Source: Betaproteobacteria bacterium (GTDB lineage: Bacteria > Pseudomonadota > Gammaproteobacteria > Burkholderiales > Thiobacillaceae). Taken from it: a DNA stretch of 64,000 bases. The stretch's first letter is position 1. Each line of letters begins with the position of its first letter. Under the pieces are notes generated by a model. That model was not told the origin of the DNA and ran no database searches. It saw only the letters and a list, made by a program, of their open reading frames with translations. The position numbers and the translations under genes are program-made. The stretch is from assembly GCA_016234655.1 (NCBI GenBank), contig JACRAU010000023.1, forward strand, positions 136,861 through 200,860, in the 5' to 3' direction. Of this stretch, positions 31,392 to 39,764 are shown one piece after another.

Positions 31392-32539
31392 AAAACGCCT
31401 GGCTCTTGCCCGAATATGTCGAAGATGTGTTGCCGCCTTACGCGCTGGCGATGGAGGGCCTGCGCCGTCGCCTGCTCGACCTGTTCGCCGGTTACGGCTA
31501 CGACCTGGTGCAGCCGCCGCTGATCGAGTACCTCGACTCGCTGCTGACCGGCGCCGCGCAAGACCTCGACCTCAAGACCTTCAAGGTGCTCGACAGCCTG
31601 TCCGGCAAATTGCTCGGGGTGCGGGCCGACATCACGCCGCAGTCCGCGCGCATCGACGCCCACCTGCTCAATCGCCAAGGGGTGGCCCGGCTTTGCTATG
31701 CCGGTGCGGTGCTGCACACCCGGCCCTCGGCCATGCTCAATTCGCGCGAGCCGTTCCAGGTCGGCGCCGAGTTGTTCGGCCATGCCGGCATCGAGGCCGA
31801 CCGCGAGAGCCTGCAACTGCTCACCGCCGCGCTCAAGGCGGCGGGCCTGGATTCGGCCCGGATCAGCATCGGCCATGTCGGCCTATTCCGTTCCTTGACC
31901 CAGGCCGCCGGCATCAGTGGCGAGATGGAAGCCGAGCTGTTCGCCGCCTTGCAGCGCAAGGATGCGCCGCAGATCGCGGCGCTGACCGGCGCGCTCGATG
32001 CCAAGTTGGCCACGGCCTTCCGCCGCCTGCCCGAACTGTATGGCGGAGCGGAGACGGTGGAGGCCGCCCGGCGCGAATTGCCGGCCCTGCCCGGTGTTGC
32101 CGCCGCATTGGACGACCTGGCCGCCTTGCTCGCCAGCCAGGACGGCATCGCCCTGTCGGTCGACCTGGCCGATCTGCGCGGTTACGGTTATCACAACGGC
32201 GTGGTGTTCGCCGCCTATGTCGGCGGCCAGGCCAGCGCCATCGCCCAGGGCGGCCGCTATGACGGCGCCGGCGCCATCTTCGGTCGCAAGCGGCCGGCCA
32301 CGGGCTTTAGTTTGGACTTGCGCCAGATCATCGGCAGTCTGCCGGAACCGGCCATGCGGCCGGCGATCCTGGCGCCCTACGGCCGGGATGCCGGTCTACA
32401 ATCGGCCATTGCCGATCTGCGCGCCGCCGGCGAGCGGGTGGTGGTCGAACTGCCGGGCCAGCAGGCGCATCGCGCCGAGGCCGGCTGCGACCGGCAACTG
32501 GCGCGGCAAAGCGGTGCCTGGAAAATCATTCCCTTGTAA
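31388..32539 (+). CDS. hisZ: ATP phosphoribosyltransferase regulatory subunit HisZ
   Basis: The product is 383 aa. This HisS paralogue does not charge tRNA; it binds short-form HisG and makes the first enzyme of histidine synthesis active and feedback-regulated. It is class II synthetase-like (YGYDLVQPPLIEYLDSL near residue 37, GGRYDGAGAIFG near 295). The tRNA-binding C-terminal domain of HisS is missing. Its place before purA is typical of Betaproteobacteria. HisG is not in the window. Confidence 0.93.
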   Translation: MKNAWLLPEYVEDVLPPYALAMEGLRRRLLDLFAGYGYDLVQPPLIEYLDSLLTGAAQDLDLKTFKVLDSLSGKLLGVRADITPQSARIDAHLLNRQGVARLCYAGAVLHTRPSAMLNSREPFQVGAELFGHAGIEADRESLQLLTAALKAAGLDSARISIGHVGLFRSLTQAAGISGEMEAELFAALQRKDAPQIAALTGALDAKLATAFRRLPELYGGAETVEAARRELPALPGVAAALDDLAALLASQDGIALSVDLADLRGYGYHNGVVFAAYVGGQASAIAQGGRYDGAGAIFGRKRPATGFSLDLRQIIGSLPEPAMRPAILAPYGRDAGLQSAIADLRAAGERVVVELPGQQAHRAEAGCDRQLARQSGAWKIIPL

Positions 32540-32551
32540 CAACCTTATTGA

Positions 32552-33856
<1,305 letters not shown>

Positions 33857-33860
33857 GAAG

Positions 33861-33933
33861 TCTCCCGCATCAATCCCATCGACAAGGCTGGCATGCCGGC
33901 CGTGATGGGGTTGTTGTCGCAATTTGCGGGAGA
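33861..33933. other. Long imperfect hairpin downstream of purA
   Basis: Three nested stems are visible. The outer one is TCTCCCGCA (33861-33869) with 33925-33933, 9 bp and perfect. The middle one is CAATCCCATC (33871-33880) with 33904-33913, 10 bp including one G-U. The inner one is 33886-33891 with 33896-33901, 6 bp. An 11-nt bulge lies on the right side. The structure is directly 3' of purA and 17 nt before the terminator. It could protect the mRNA 3' end or be part of a 3'-UTR small RNA; the function is unknown. Confidence 0.6.
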
Positions 33934-33950
33934 ATGGATGCAGAAAAAGA

Positions 33951-33974
33951 AAAAGCCGGCTTGCGCCGGCTTTT
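33951..33974. terminator. Bidirectional intrinsic terminator between purA and tRNA-Leu
   Basis: AAAAGCCGGC (33951-33960), loop TTGC, GCCGGCTTTT (33965-33974). T-rich tracts follow on both strands. It serves purA rightward and tRNA-Leu leftward. Confidence 0.9.
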
Positions 33975-33986
33975 GTCTTTACCATT

Positions 33987-34073
33987 TGGTGCCCAGAAGA
34001 GGACTCGAACCTCCACACCGTTGCCGGCGCTAGGACCTGAACCTAGTGCGTCTACCAATTCCGCCATCTGGGC
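33987..34073 (-). tRNA. tRNA-Leu (anticodon CAG)
   Basis: The gene is 87 nt including an encoded CCA at 33989-33987. The acceptor arms are GCCCAGA and TCTGGGC. The anticodon stem CTAGG/CCTAG encloses the 7-nt loop TTCAGGT, giving anticodon CAG at 34039-34037. A long variable arm (class II) and the T-loop GTTCGAGTC are present. It reads CUG, the main leucine codon in this GC-rich genome. Its promoter lies just upstream and overlaps the start of rnr. Confidence 0.96.
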
Positions 34074-34085
34074 AAAGAGGCGCGA

Positions 34086-34114
34086 ATTCTAAGATTGGAC
34101 TGAACACTTGTCAA
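34086..34114 (-). promoter_or_regulatory. Sigma-70 promoter of tRNA-Leu
   Basis: On the minus strand, TTGACA (34114-34109) and TAGAAT (34091-34086) are spaced by exactly 17 bp. The -10 box ends 12 nt before the first tRNA base. The -35 box overlaps the TTG start codon of rnr (34108-34110) on the other strand. Confidence 0.8.
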
Positions 34115-36456
34115 CGAAAAAAACCGGAAACAAACCTCGCGGCGGCGGCAATAAGGCCCTGCGCTGGCAGGACCCCTTCCTCAAGCGGGAGCAGGAGAAA
34201 TACGGTCAGCCCTTGCCTAGCCGCGAATTCATTTTGCAATTGGTGCAAGAGGCGGGCGAGCCGGTGCCGATGGACGACTTGGCCTTCGACCTTGGTCTGG
34301 AGACCGAGGAATACGATGCCTTCCGCAACCGCCTGGGCGCCATGCAACGCGATGCGCAATTGGTTATCAACCGGCGCGGCGCGATCTGCCTGCCGGACAA
34401 GATCGAGCTCAAGGCCGGCCGGGTCGAGGGTCATACCGATGGCTACGGCTTTTTCGTGCCGGACGACCGCTCGGGCGACATGTTCCTGTCCGAGCGCGAG
34501 ATGCACCAGGTGCTGCACGGCGACCGGGTGATGGTGCGCGAATCGGGCACCGACCGGCGCGGGCGCAAGGAAGGCAAGATCGTCGAGGTGCTGCAGCGGG
34601 CCAATGTCCACGTGGTCGGCCGTTTCTATCGCGAGCACGGCCACCAGTGGGTGATCGCGGAGAATCCCAAGGTCAACCAGGACATCGTGGTCTTCGCCGG
34701 CGAGGAGATGCAGGCCAAGCAGGGCCAGGTGGTGACCATCGAGGTGGTCGAACAGCCGACCAAGCACACCCCGCCCATGGGCCGTATTACCGAGATTCTG
34801 GGTAACTATGCCGACCCCGGCATGGAGATCGAGATCGCGCTGCGCAAGCATGAGCTGCCCTTCGAGTTTTCCAAGGCGGTGCTGGCCCAGGCGCGCAAGC
34901 TGCCCAAGGGCGTGGTGCAGACCGATCTCGGCGCCGGGCGCGAGGACGTGCGCCACCTGCCGCTGGTCACCATCGACGGCGAGGACGCGCGCGACTTCGA
35001 CGACGCGGTTTATTGCGAGAACCTGGGTCGCGGCGGCTACAAGCTTTATGTCGCCATCGCCGATGTCTCCCACTATGTGAAGCCGGGCGAGCCGCTCGAC
35101 CGCGATGCTTACGAGCGCGGCACCTCGGTCTATTTCCCGCGCCGGGTGATCCCCATGCTGCCGGAGGAACTGTCCAACGGGCTGTGCTCGCTCAACCCCC
35201 AGGTCGACCGTCTGTGCATGATGTGCGAGATGGAGATTTCCAGTGCCGGCAAGATCAAGCAATACCGCTTCTACCCGGCGGTGATGCATTCCAAGGCGCG
35301 GTTGACCTACAACCTGGTCTGGAGCTGGCTGTCGAATGAGGCCAAGCCGGGCCAGGAGCAGGAATGGCTGTTGCCGCATCTGCAAGACCTGTACAAGCTG
35401 TTCAAGACCCTGCTCAAGGCGCGCTGGGTGCGCGGCGCCATCGACTTCGAGACGGTCGAGACCAAGATGGTGTTCGACGAACAAGGCAAGATCGCCAACA
35501 TCGTGCCGACCGCGCGCAACGATGCCCACCGGGTGATCGAGGAGTGCATGTTGGCGGCCAACGTCTGCGCCTCCGACTTCCTGCAATCGCGCAAGCACCC
35601 GGCGCTCTACCGCGTGCACGAGGGGCCGACGCCGGAGAAGCTGAAGGCCTTGCACGAGTTCATGGGCGAGTTCGGTTTCTACCTCGGCGGCGGCGACGAA
35701 CCGCATGCCAAGGACTATGCCGAGCTGCTCAATCGGATCAAGGGTCGGCCCGACGAGCAGTTGTTGCAGACGGTGATGCTGCGTTCGCTGAAACAGGCGA
35801 TGTACAGCCCGGACAACGTCGGCCATTTCGGCTTGGCCTACGAGTCCTACACCCATTTCACCTCGCCCATCCGCCGCTATCCCGATCTCTTGGTGCATAG
35901 GGCGATCAAGGCCTGTCTGAACGACGAGCACTACCAGCCGGGCAACTGGGAGACGATCGGTCTGCACTGCTCGACCACCGAGCGCCGGGCCGACGAGGCC
36001 AGCCGCGACGTGGTGAATTGGCTCAAGTGCTATTACATGCAGGATCGCATCGGTGAGGAATACGACGGCGTGATCTCCGGCGTCACCGGTTTCGGCATCT
36101 TCGTCGCCTTGAACGACGTGTTCGTCGAGGGCCTGGTGCATGTGTCCGACCTGGGCCAGGACTACTTCCATTTCGATCAGGCCCGCCACCAGATGCTGGG
36201 CGAGCGCACCAGCAAGCGTTACCGCTTGGGCGATGCCGTGCGCATCCGCGTGATCCGTGTCGATCTGGACTCGGCCAAGATCGACTTTACCCTGGCCGAG
36301 GATTCGCGCCAGGCCAAGCCGGGCGCTGCCCTGCGGGCTACCGAAGCCCAGCCGGCGAAGGCAGGCAAGCCGCCTGCCGCCAAGGCCAAGCAGCCGGCCA
36401 AGGCGTCGGCCGCGAAAAAGCCCGCGGCCAGCAAGAAAACGGGTAAGGCGAAATGA
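34108..36456 (+). CDS. rnr: Ribonuclease R
   Basis: The product is 782 aa. It is a 3'-5' exoribonuclease that degrades structured RNA and takes part in rRNA quality control and trans-translation. An N-terminal HTH (about residues 35-95) and cold-shock domains precede the RNB catalytic domain (DGEDARDFDDAVYCE near residue 290, with the Mg-binding aspartates). An S1 domain (GVISGVTGFGIFVAL near 652) and a Lys/Ala-rich tail follow. TTG 34108 gives MSTKKTGNKPRGGG before the conserved QDPFLKREQEKYGQPLPSRE. The upstream gap is only 34 bp to the tRNA, so its own promoter must overlap the tRNA gene. The stop overlaps the ATG of a 47-codon ORF. Confidence 0.94.
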   Translation: MSTKKTGNKPRGGGNKALRWQDPFLKREQEKYGQPLPSREFILQLVQEAGEPVPMDDLAFDLGLETEEYDAFRNRLGAMQRDAQLVINRRGAICLPDKIELKAGRVEGHTDGYGFFVPDDRSGDMFLSEREMHQVLHGDRVMVRESGTDRRGRKEGKIVEVLQRANVHVVGRFYREHGHQWVIAENPKVNQDIVVFAGEEMQAKQGQVVTIEVVEQPTKHTPPMGRITEILGNYADPGMEIEIALRKHELPFEFSKAVLAQARKLPKGVVQTDLGAGREDVRHLPLVTIDGEDARDFDDAVYCENLGRGGYKLYVAIADVSHYVKPGEPLDRDAYERGTSVYFPRRVIPMLPEELSNGLCSLNPQVDRLCMMCEMEISSAGKIKQYRFYPAVMHSKARLTYNLVWSWLSNEAKPGQEQEWLLPHLQDLYKLFKTLLKARWVRGAIDFETVETKMVFDEQGKIANIVPTARNDAHRVIEECMLAANVCASDFLQSRKHPALYRVHEGPTPEKLKALHEFMGEFGFYLGGGDEPHAKDYAELLNRIKGRPDEQLLQTVMLRSLKQAMYSPDNVGHFGLAYESYTHFTSPIRRYPDLLVHRAIKACLNDEHYQPGNWETIGLHCSTTERRADEASRDVVNWLKCYYMQDRIGEEYDGVISGVTGFGIFVALNDVFVEGLVHVSDLGQDYFHFDQARHQMLGERTSKRYRLGDAVRIRVIRVDLDSAKIDFTLAEDSRQAKPGAALRATEAQPAKAGKPPAAKAKQPAKASAAKKPAASKKTGKAK

Positions 36457-36596
36457 GCGGTCGCACCCGGATTTATGGCTTTAGCTCCGGCCGCGCGCAA
36501 TGCGCGCTTAACCTGCAAAGCAGGTTCACCCTAAAGGGCACAAGAGCCTGCACTGAAACCGCAGTCATCGGTTATCAAAGGGATGTGTCACGATGA
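36453..36596 (+). pseudogene. 47-codon ORF: duplicated rlmB start followed by hairpin sequence
   Basis: An ATG overlapping the rnr stop (ATGA) opens MSGRTRIYGFSS, which matches the true rlmB start [12 protein letters not shown] at 10 of 12 residues; 26 of 36 bases agree and about half of the base changes are silent. The frame then leaves rlmB similarity and passes through two perfect triloop hairpins: 36493-36507, GCGCGC arms, and 36512-36524, CCTGC/GCAGG. It ends in a TGA that overlaps the real rlmB ATG. It is best read as the remnant of an older rlmB 5' end. Whether the short peptide is made is unknown. Confidence 0.65.
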
Positions 36597-37327
36597 GTGG
36601 TCGGACCCATATCTACGGTTTTCATTCCATTCTTGCGCGCCTGCGCCACCACCCGGAAGGCATCCACGTCATCTACCTGGACCAGAACCGCCGCGACAAG
36701 CGGGCGCGCGATCTGATCAAGGCGGCGGAGGAGCGTAACGTCAAATTGCTCCAGGTCGAGGGCGCGCGGGTGGAAGAGATGGCCAAGGGCGGCCGCGCCC
36801 AGGGCGTGGTGGCCCAGGTCGATCCGGTCAAACTGGCTACCCACCTGGACGACGTGCTGGAAGATATGGCCGAGCCGGCCCTGCTGCTGGTGCTCGACGG
36901 CGTCACCGACCCGCACAACCTGGGTGCCTGCCTGCGCTCGGCCGCCGCCTTCGGCGTGCATGCGGTCATCGCGCCGAAAGACCGCGCCGCCGGCCTCAAC
37001 GCCACGGCGGTCAAGGCGGCGAGCGGGGCGGCCGAGAGCGTGCCCTACCTCACCGTGACCAACCTGGCCCGCACCCTGCGCGAGTTGAAGGAGCGCGACA
37101 TCCTGGTGGTCGGCGCCGATGCCGAGGGCGCGGCCGCCATCGACGAGATCGACTGCAAGGGCTCGATGGCCTTGGTGTTGGGGGCGGAGGGCGAAGGCTT
37201 GCGCCGGCTCACGCGCGAGACCTGCGATGTGCTGGTACGCATCCCCATGTTCGGCCAGGTCGAAAGCCTCAACGTCTCGGTCTCGGCCGGCGTCTGCCTC
37301 TACGAGGCCCGCCGGCAAAGAGGGTAA
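36593..37327 (+). CDS. rlmB: 23S rRNA (guanosine-2'-O)-methyltransferase RlmB
   Basis: The product is 244 aa. This SPOUT (TrmH-family) enzyme methylates G2251 of 23S rRNA. An N-terminal substrate-binding domain (about residues 1-80) precedes the knotted domain: [20 protein letters not shown] near 101, [17 protein letters not shown] near 197, and [17 protein letters not shown] near 220. Its start lies 140 bp downstream of the duplicated start at 36453. The ATGA overlap preserves possible translational coupling. Confidence 0.95.
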   Translation: MSGRTHIYGFHSILARLRHHPEGIHVIYLDQNRRDKRARDLIKAAEERNVKLLQVEGARVEEMAKGGRAQGVVAQVDPVKLATHLDDVLEDMAEPALLLVLDGVTDPHNLGACLRSAAAFGVHAVIAPKDRAAGLNATAVKAASGAAESVPYLTVTNLARTLRELKERDILVVGADAEGAAAIDEIDCKGSMALVLGAEGEGLRRLTRETCDVLVRIPMFGQVESLNVSVSAGVCLYEARRQRG

Positions 37328-37331
37328 TGCG

Positions 37332-37880
37332 GTGGATACCCACGAGGCCTGGTCCCTGATCAACGGCGCCGATCTGCTGCATGGCCGGACCGAGATCGAG
37401 CTCACCCTGGATCGCCTGGCCGGCCAGATCACTGCGGCCCTGGCCGACGAGTGCCCCCTGGTACTCTGCATCATGGGCGGCGGCGTGGTCTTCGCCGGCG
37501 AGTTGCTGCCGCGCCTGGGCTTTCCCTTGGAGTTCGATTATCTGCATGCCACTCGTTATCGCGGCGGCCTGCGCGGCGGCGAGATCGAGTGGGCGGTGCT
37601 GCCGCGCACCCCGGTCGCGGGCAGGGTGGTGCTGGTGCTGGACGACATCCTGGACGAGGGCCATACCCTGGCCGCGACCAAGGCCAAGTTGTTGGAGATG
37701 GGCGCGGCGCGGGTGGAAATCGCCGTGCTGACCGAGAAAGTGCTGGGTCACGACAAGCCGGTGGCGCCGGATTATGTCGGCCTGCGTCTGCCCAACCGTT
37801 TCGTGTTCGGCATGGGCATGGATGTGCACGGCATGTGGCGTAATCTGCCGGCCATCTATGCCATGAAGGAGAATAAGTAA
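37332..37880 (+). CDS. hpt: Hypoxanthine-guanine phosphoribosyltransferase
   Basis: The product is 182 aa, a type I phosphoribosyltransferase. The PRPP-binding motif is VVLVLDDILDEGHT near residues 97-110, and GGGVVFAGELL near 46 binds pyrophosphate. It should convert hypoxanthine (and possibly guanine) to the nucleotide. GTG 37332 was chosen: AGAGGG lies upstream, and the longer open frame from 37119 runs inside rlmB in another frame. The stop overlaps the mtnP ATG. Pairing with mtnP suggests salvage of the hypoxanthine that enzyme releases. Confidence 0.9.
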   Translation: MDTHEAWSLINGADLLHGRTEIELTLDRLAGQITAALADECPLVLCIMGGGVVFAGELLPRLGFPLEFDYLHATRYRGGLRGGEIEWAVLPRTPVAGRVVLVLDDILDEGHTLAATKAKLLEMGAARVEIAVLTEKVLGHDKPVAPDYVGLRLPNRFVFGMGMDVHGMWRNLPAIYAMKENK

Positions 37881-38668
37881 TGCTCGCAATCATCGGTGGC
37901 ACCGGCTTGACCAAGCTACCCGGTTTGAATATCAATCATCGCCAGGTGATCCGCACGCCTTATGGCGAGCCGTCCGGGGCGTTGACTTTCGGCGACCTCG
38001 ACGGCCACAAGCTGGTCTTCCTGGCCCGCCATGGCTACGGTCATACCATCCCGCCGCATCTGGTGAATTACCGGGCCAATCTCTGGGCCTTGCATTCGCA
38101 AGGCGTGAGCCACGTGGTCTCGGTGGCGACCGTCGGCGGGATACATGCCGACATGTATCCTGGCCGCTTGGCGGTGCCGGACCAGATCATCGACTACACC
38201 CACGGCCGCGAGACCACCTTTTTCGTGCCGGGCGAGCAGCAGGTGACCCATATCGATTTCACCTGGCCCTACTGCCGGGAGATGCGCGAGCGCTGCATGG
38301 CCGCGCTGAAACGGGCGCATGAGGACTTCAGGGATGGCGGCACCTACGGCGCCGTACAGGGGCCGCGCCTGGAGACCAAGGCCGAGATCGACCGCTTGCA
38401 GCGCGACGGCGCCGATATGGTCGGCATGACCGGTATGCCCGAGGCCGCCTTGGCCCGGGAGATCGGCCTGTGCTATGCGGCCATCGCCGTGTCGGCCAAT
38501 TGGGCGGCCGGCCGGGGCGACAGTGCCACGGGCATTACCTCGGAGATGATCGAGGCCAACTTGGCGGCGGTGATGGGCCGGGTGCGGGCCGTGCTCAAGA
38601 ACCTGGCCTGCATGGACTATGGCGGCGAGCCGGTGCCGCCGGTGCCGGGCGGGGCTTGTTCCGTTTGA
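37880..38668 (+). CDS. S-methyl-5'-thioinosine phosphorylase (MTAP/PNP family)
   Basis: The product is 262 aa. The N-terminus MLAIIGGTGL, PHLVNYRANLWAL near residue 60, and the substrate loop GTYGAVQGPRLETKAEI near 154 place it in the MTAP/PNP family. The closest described type in this setting splits methylthioinosine into hypoxanthine and methylthioribose-1-phosphate, as PA3004 does in Pseudomonas. The overlap with hpt supports an inosine-type substrate. A methylthioadenosine phosphorylase is the alternative. No terminator was recognised after it. Confidence 0.82.
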   Translation: MLAIIGGTGLTKLPGLNINHRQVIRTPYGEPSGALTFGDLDGHKLVFLARHGYGHTIPPHLVNYRANLWALHSQGVSHVVSVATVGGIHADMYPGRLAVPDQIIDYTHGRETTFFVPGEQQVTHIDFTWPYCREMRERCMAALKRAHEDFRDGGTYGAVQGPRLETKAEIDRLQRDGADMVGMTGMPEAALAREIGLCYAAIAVSANWAAGRGDSATGITSEMIEANLAAVMGRVRAVLKNLACMDYGGEPVPPVPGGACSV

Positions 38669-38742
38669 GTTTAAACAAGCCATTGATTATTATTGGTTTA
38701 ATGCTGCTTTTCCGGTTTTGTGGCCGGCGCTTGATTTGGTCC

Positions 38743-38769
38743 TAAAGTTTCTTCGGGGCGGCCCGATAT
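38743..38769 (+). promoter_or_regulatory. Sigma-28 (FliA) promoter of the flagellin gene
   Basis: TAAAGTTT (38743-38750), 11 bp, CCCGATAT (38762-38769). The consensus is TAAAGTTT-N11-GCCGATAA: the -35 box is perfect and the -10 matches at six of eight. The leader to the flagellin ATG would be about 73 nt. Upstream, 38669-38742 is AT-rich with no gene seen. Confidence 0.85.
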
Positions 38770-38800
38770 CCATAGCGAGGACAGGCCAGTCGCCTAGCTC

Positions 38801-38841
38801 ATCGTAGGAAGGATTCCTGCGATTTCCTAACCCAGAAGGAG
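38801..38841 (+). promoter_or_regulatory. Structured flagellin 5' leader with masked ribosome site
   Basis: ATCGTAGGAA (38801-38810), loop GGA, TTCCTGCGAT (38814-38823) form a 10-bp stem with one G-U. Just after it, TCCT (38825-38828) can pair with AGGA in the ribosome site AAGGAG (38836-38841). FlbT is known in Caulobacter to bind the leader of flagellin mRNA; that this is its target here is inference. Confidence 0.6.
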
Positions 38842-38848
38842 ATTGATC

Positions 38849-39703
38849 ATGGCTGCATCCATTGCCCTAAGTAGTGCCCTCCGGCAGAACCTGGTTTCCC
38901 TGCAACAATCCGAGACCCTGCTGGGTAGCACGCAAAACCGCCTGGCAACCGGCAAGCGCGTCAATACCGCTCTTGATAGCCCCGCCAACTTCTTCGCGGC
39001 CGCCGGCCATAACCAGCGCGCGGACTTGTTGACCGGCCTGAAAGACGGCATCGGCGAGGCCATCCAGACGGTGAAAGAGGCCGACAAGGGCGTGTCGTCC
39101 GTCAAGGACCTGATCGAAGGTATTCGCGGTCAGATCACCCAGGCTCGTTCCGCCCTGAACGACACCACCAACAGCGTCTCGCTGCTGGCCGGTGTGGCGA
39201 CCAACTACAACTCGTTGGTTCAGCAGTTGAACAACACCGGTATCGATTCCTCCTACAAGGGCATCAACTTCCTGTCGGGCGGTTCGCTGGCGGTGAACTT
39301 CAACGAGAATGCCACCACCAGCCTGACGGTCACCGGCTTCAACGCTTCGGCCAGCGGTTTGGCGATTGCCTCGGGCACGGCGACCGGTGCCGCGACGACC
39401 ACTTCGGCAAGTTTCGACTCTACAGCCGAACTCAATGCGGCGGAAGCGACGCTGAACGCCGCGCTGGCTACCCTGCAGACCCAGTCGTCCAACCTGGCGT
39501 CCAACCTGACTATTCTGTCTTCTCGGAGTACCTTCCTGACCGACACGGTGAATACCCTGCGTGAAGGTGCCACGAAGCTGACCGAGGCCGATCAGAACGA
39601 AGAGGGCGCCAACCTGCTGACCTTGCAGACCCGGCAGCAATTGGGCGTGACTGCGTTGAGCATCTCGTCGCAGGCCGCTCAGGGTATCCTGAGGCTGTTC
39701 TAA
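38849..39703 (+). CDS. Short flagellin, alphaproteobacterial type
   Basis: The product is 284 aa. It is exported by the flagellar secretion system and polymerises into the filament. The N-terminal D0/D1 helices read SIALSSALRQNLVSLQQSE and NRLATGKRVNTALDSP near residues 33-48. The C-terminal D1/D0 helix ends EEGANLLTLQTRQQLGVTAL and SSQAAQGILRLF. The central variable part is short, rich in Ser/Thr/Ala, and offers sites for O-glycosylation. The N-terminus resembles Alphaproteobacteria (LSSALRQNL..LATGK) rather than the usual betaproteobacterial FliC. ATG 38849 has AAGGAG 7 nt upstream; the TTG at 38843 is less likely. Confidence 0.92.
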   Translation: MAASIALSSALRQNLVSLQQSETLLGSTQNRLATGKRVNTALDSPANFFAAAGHNQRADLLTGLKDGIGEAIQTVKEADKGVSSVKDLIEGIRGQITQARSALNDTTNSVSLLAGVATNYNSLVQQLNNTGIDSSYKGINFLSGGSLAVNFNENATTSLTVTGFNASASGLAIASGTATGAATTTSASFDSTAELNAAEATLNAALATLQTQSSNLASNLTILSSRSTFLTDTVNTLREGATKLTEADQNEEGANLLTLQTRQQLGVTALSISSQAAQGILRLF

Positions 39704-39704
39704 T

Positions 39705-39756
39705 CCCGCTAAGGCGGGGGGTGCGGATTAAGCGGTACCGCTCCCCCGTCGGGGAG
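39705..39756 (+). promoter_or_regulatory. Hairpins between flagellin and the next gene
   Basis: CCCGC-TAAG-GCGGG (39705-39718) is followed by the palindrome AGCGGTACCGCT (39731-39742) and by CTCCCC-CGTC-GGGGAG (39741-39756). The last stem ends in the purine-rich ribosome site of the next gene (GGGGAGAAGG, ATG 39765). No T-tract is present, so mRNA processing or translation damping is more likely than termination. Confidence 0.5.
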
Positions 39757-39764
39757 AAGGCAAA

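Noticed and set aside
34111..36189. 692-aa open frame on the minus strand opposite rnr
   Set aside because: It is fully inside rnr, with no recognisable motif and no ribosome site.
39705..39718. Terminator for flagellin
   Set aside because: The stem is only 5 bp and is followed by G-rich sequence with no T-tract.
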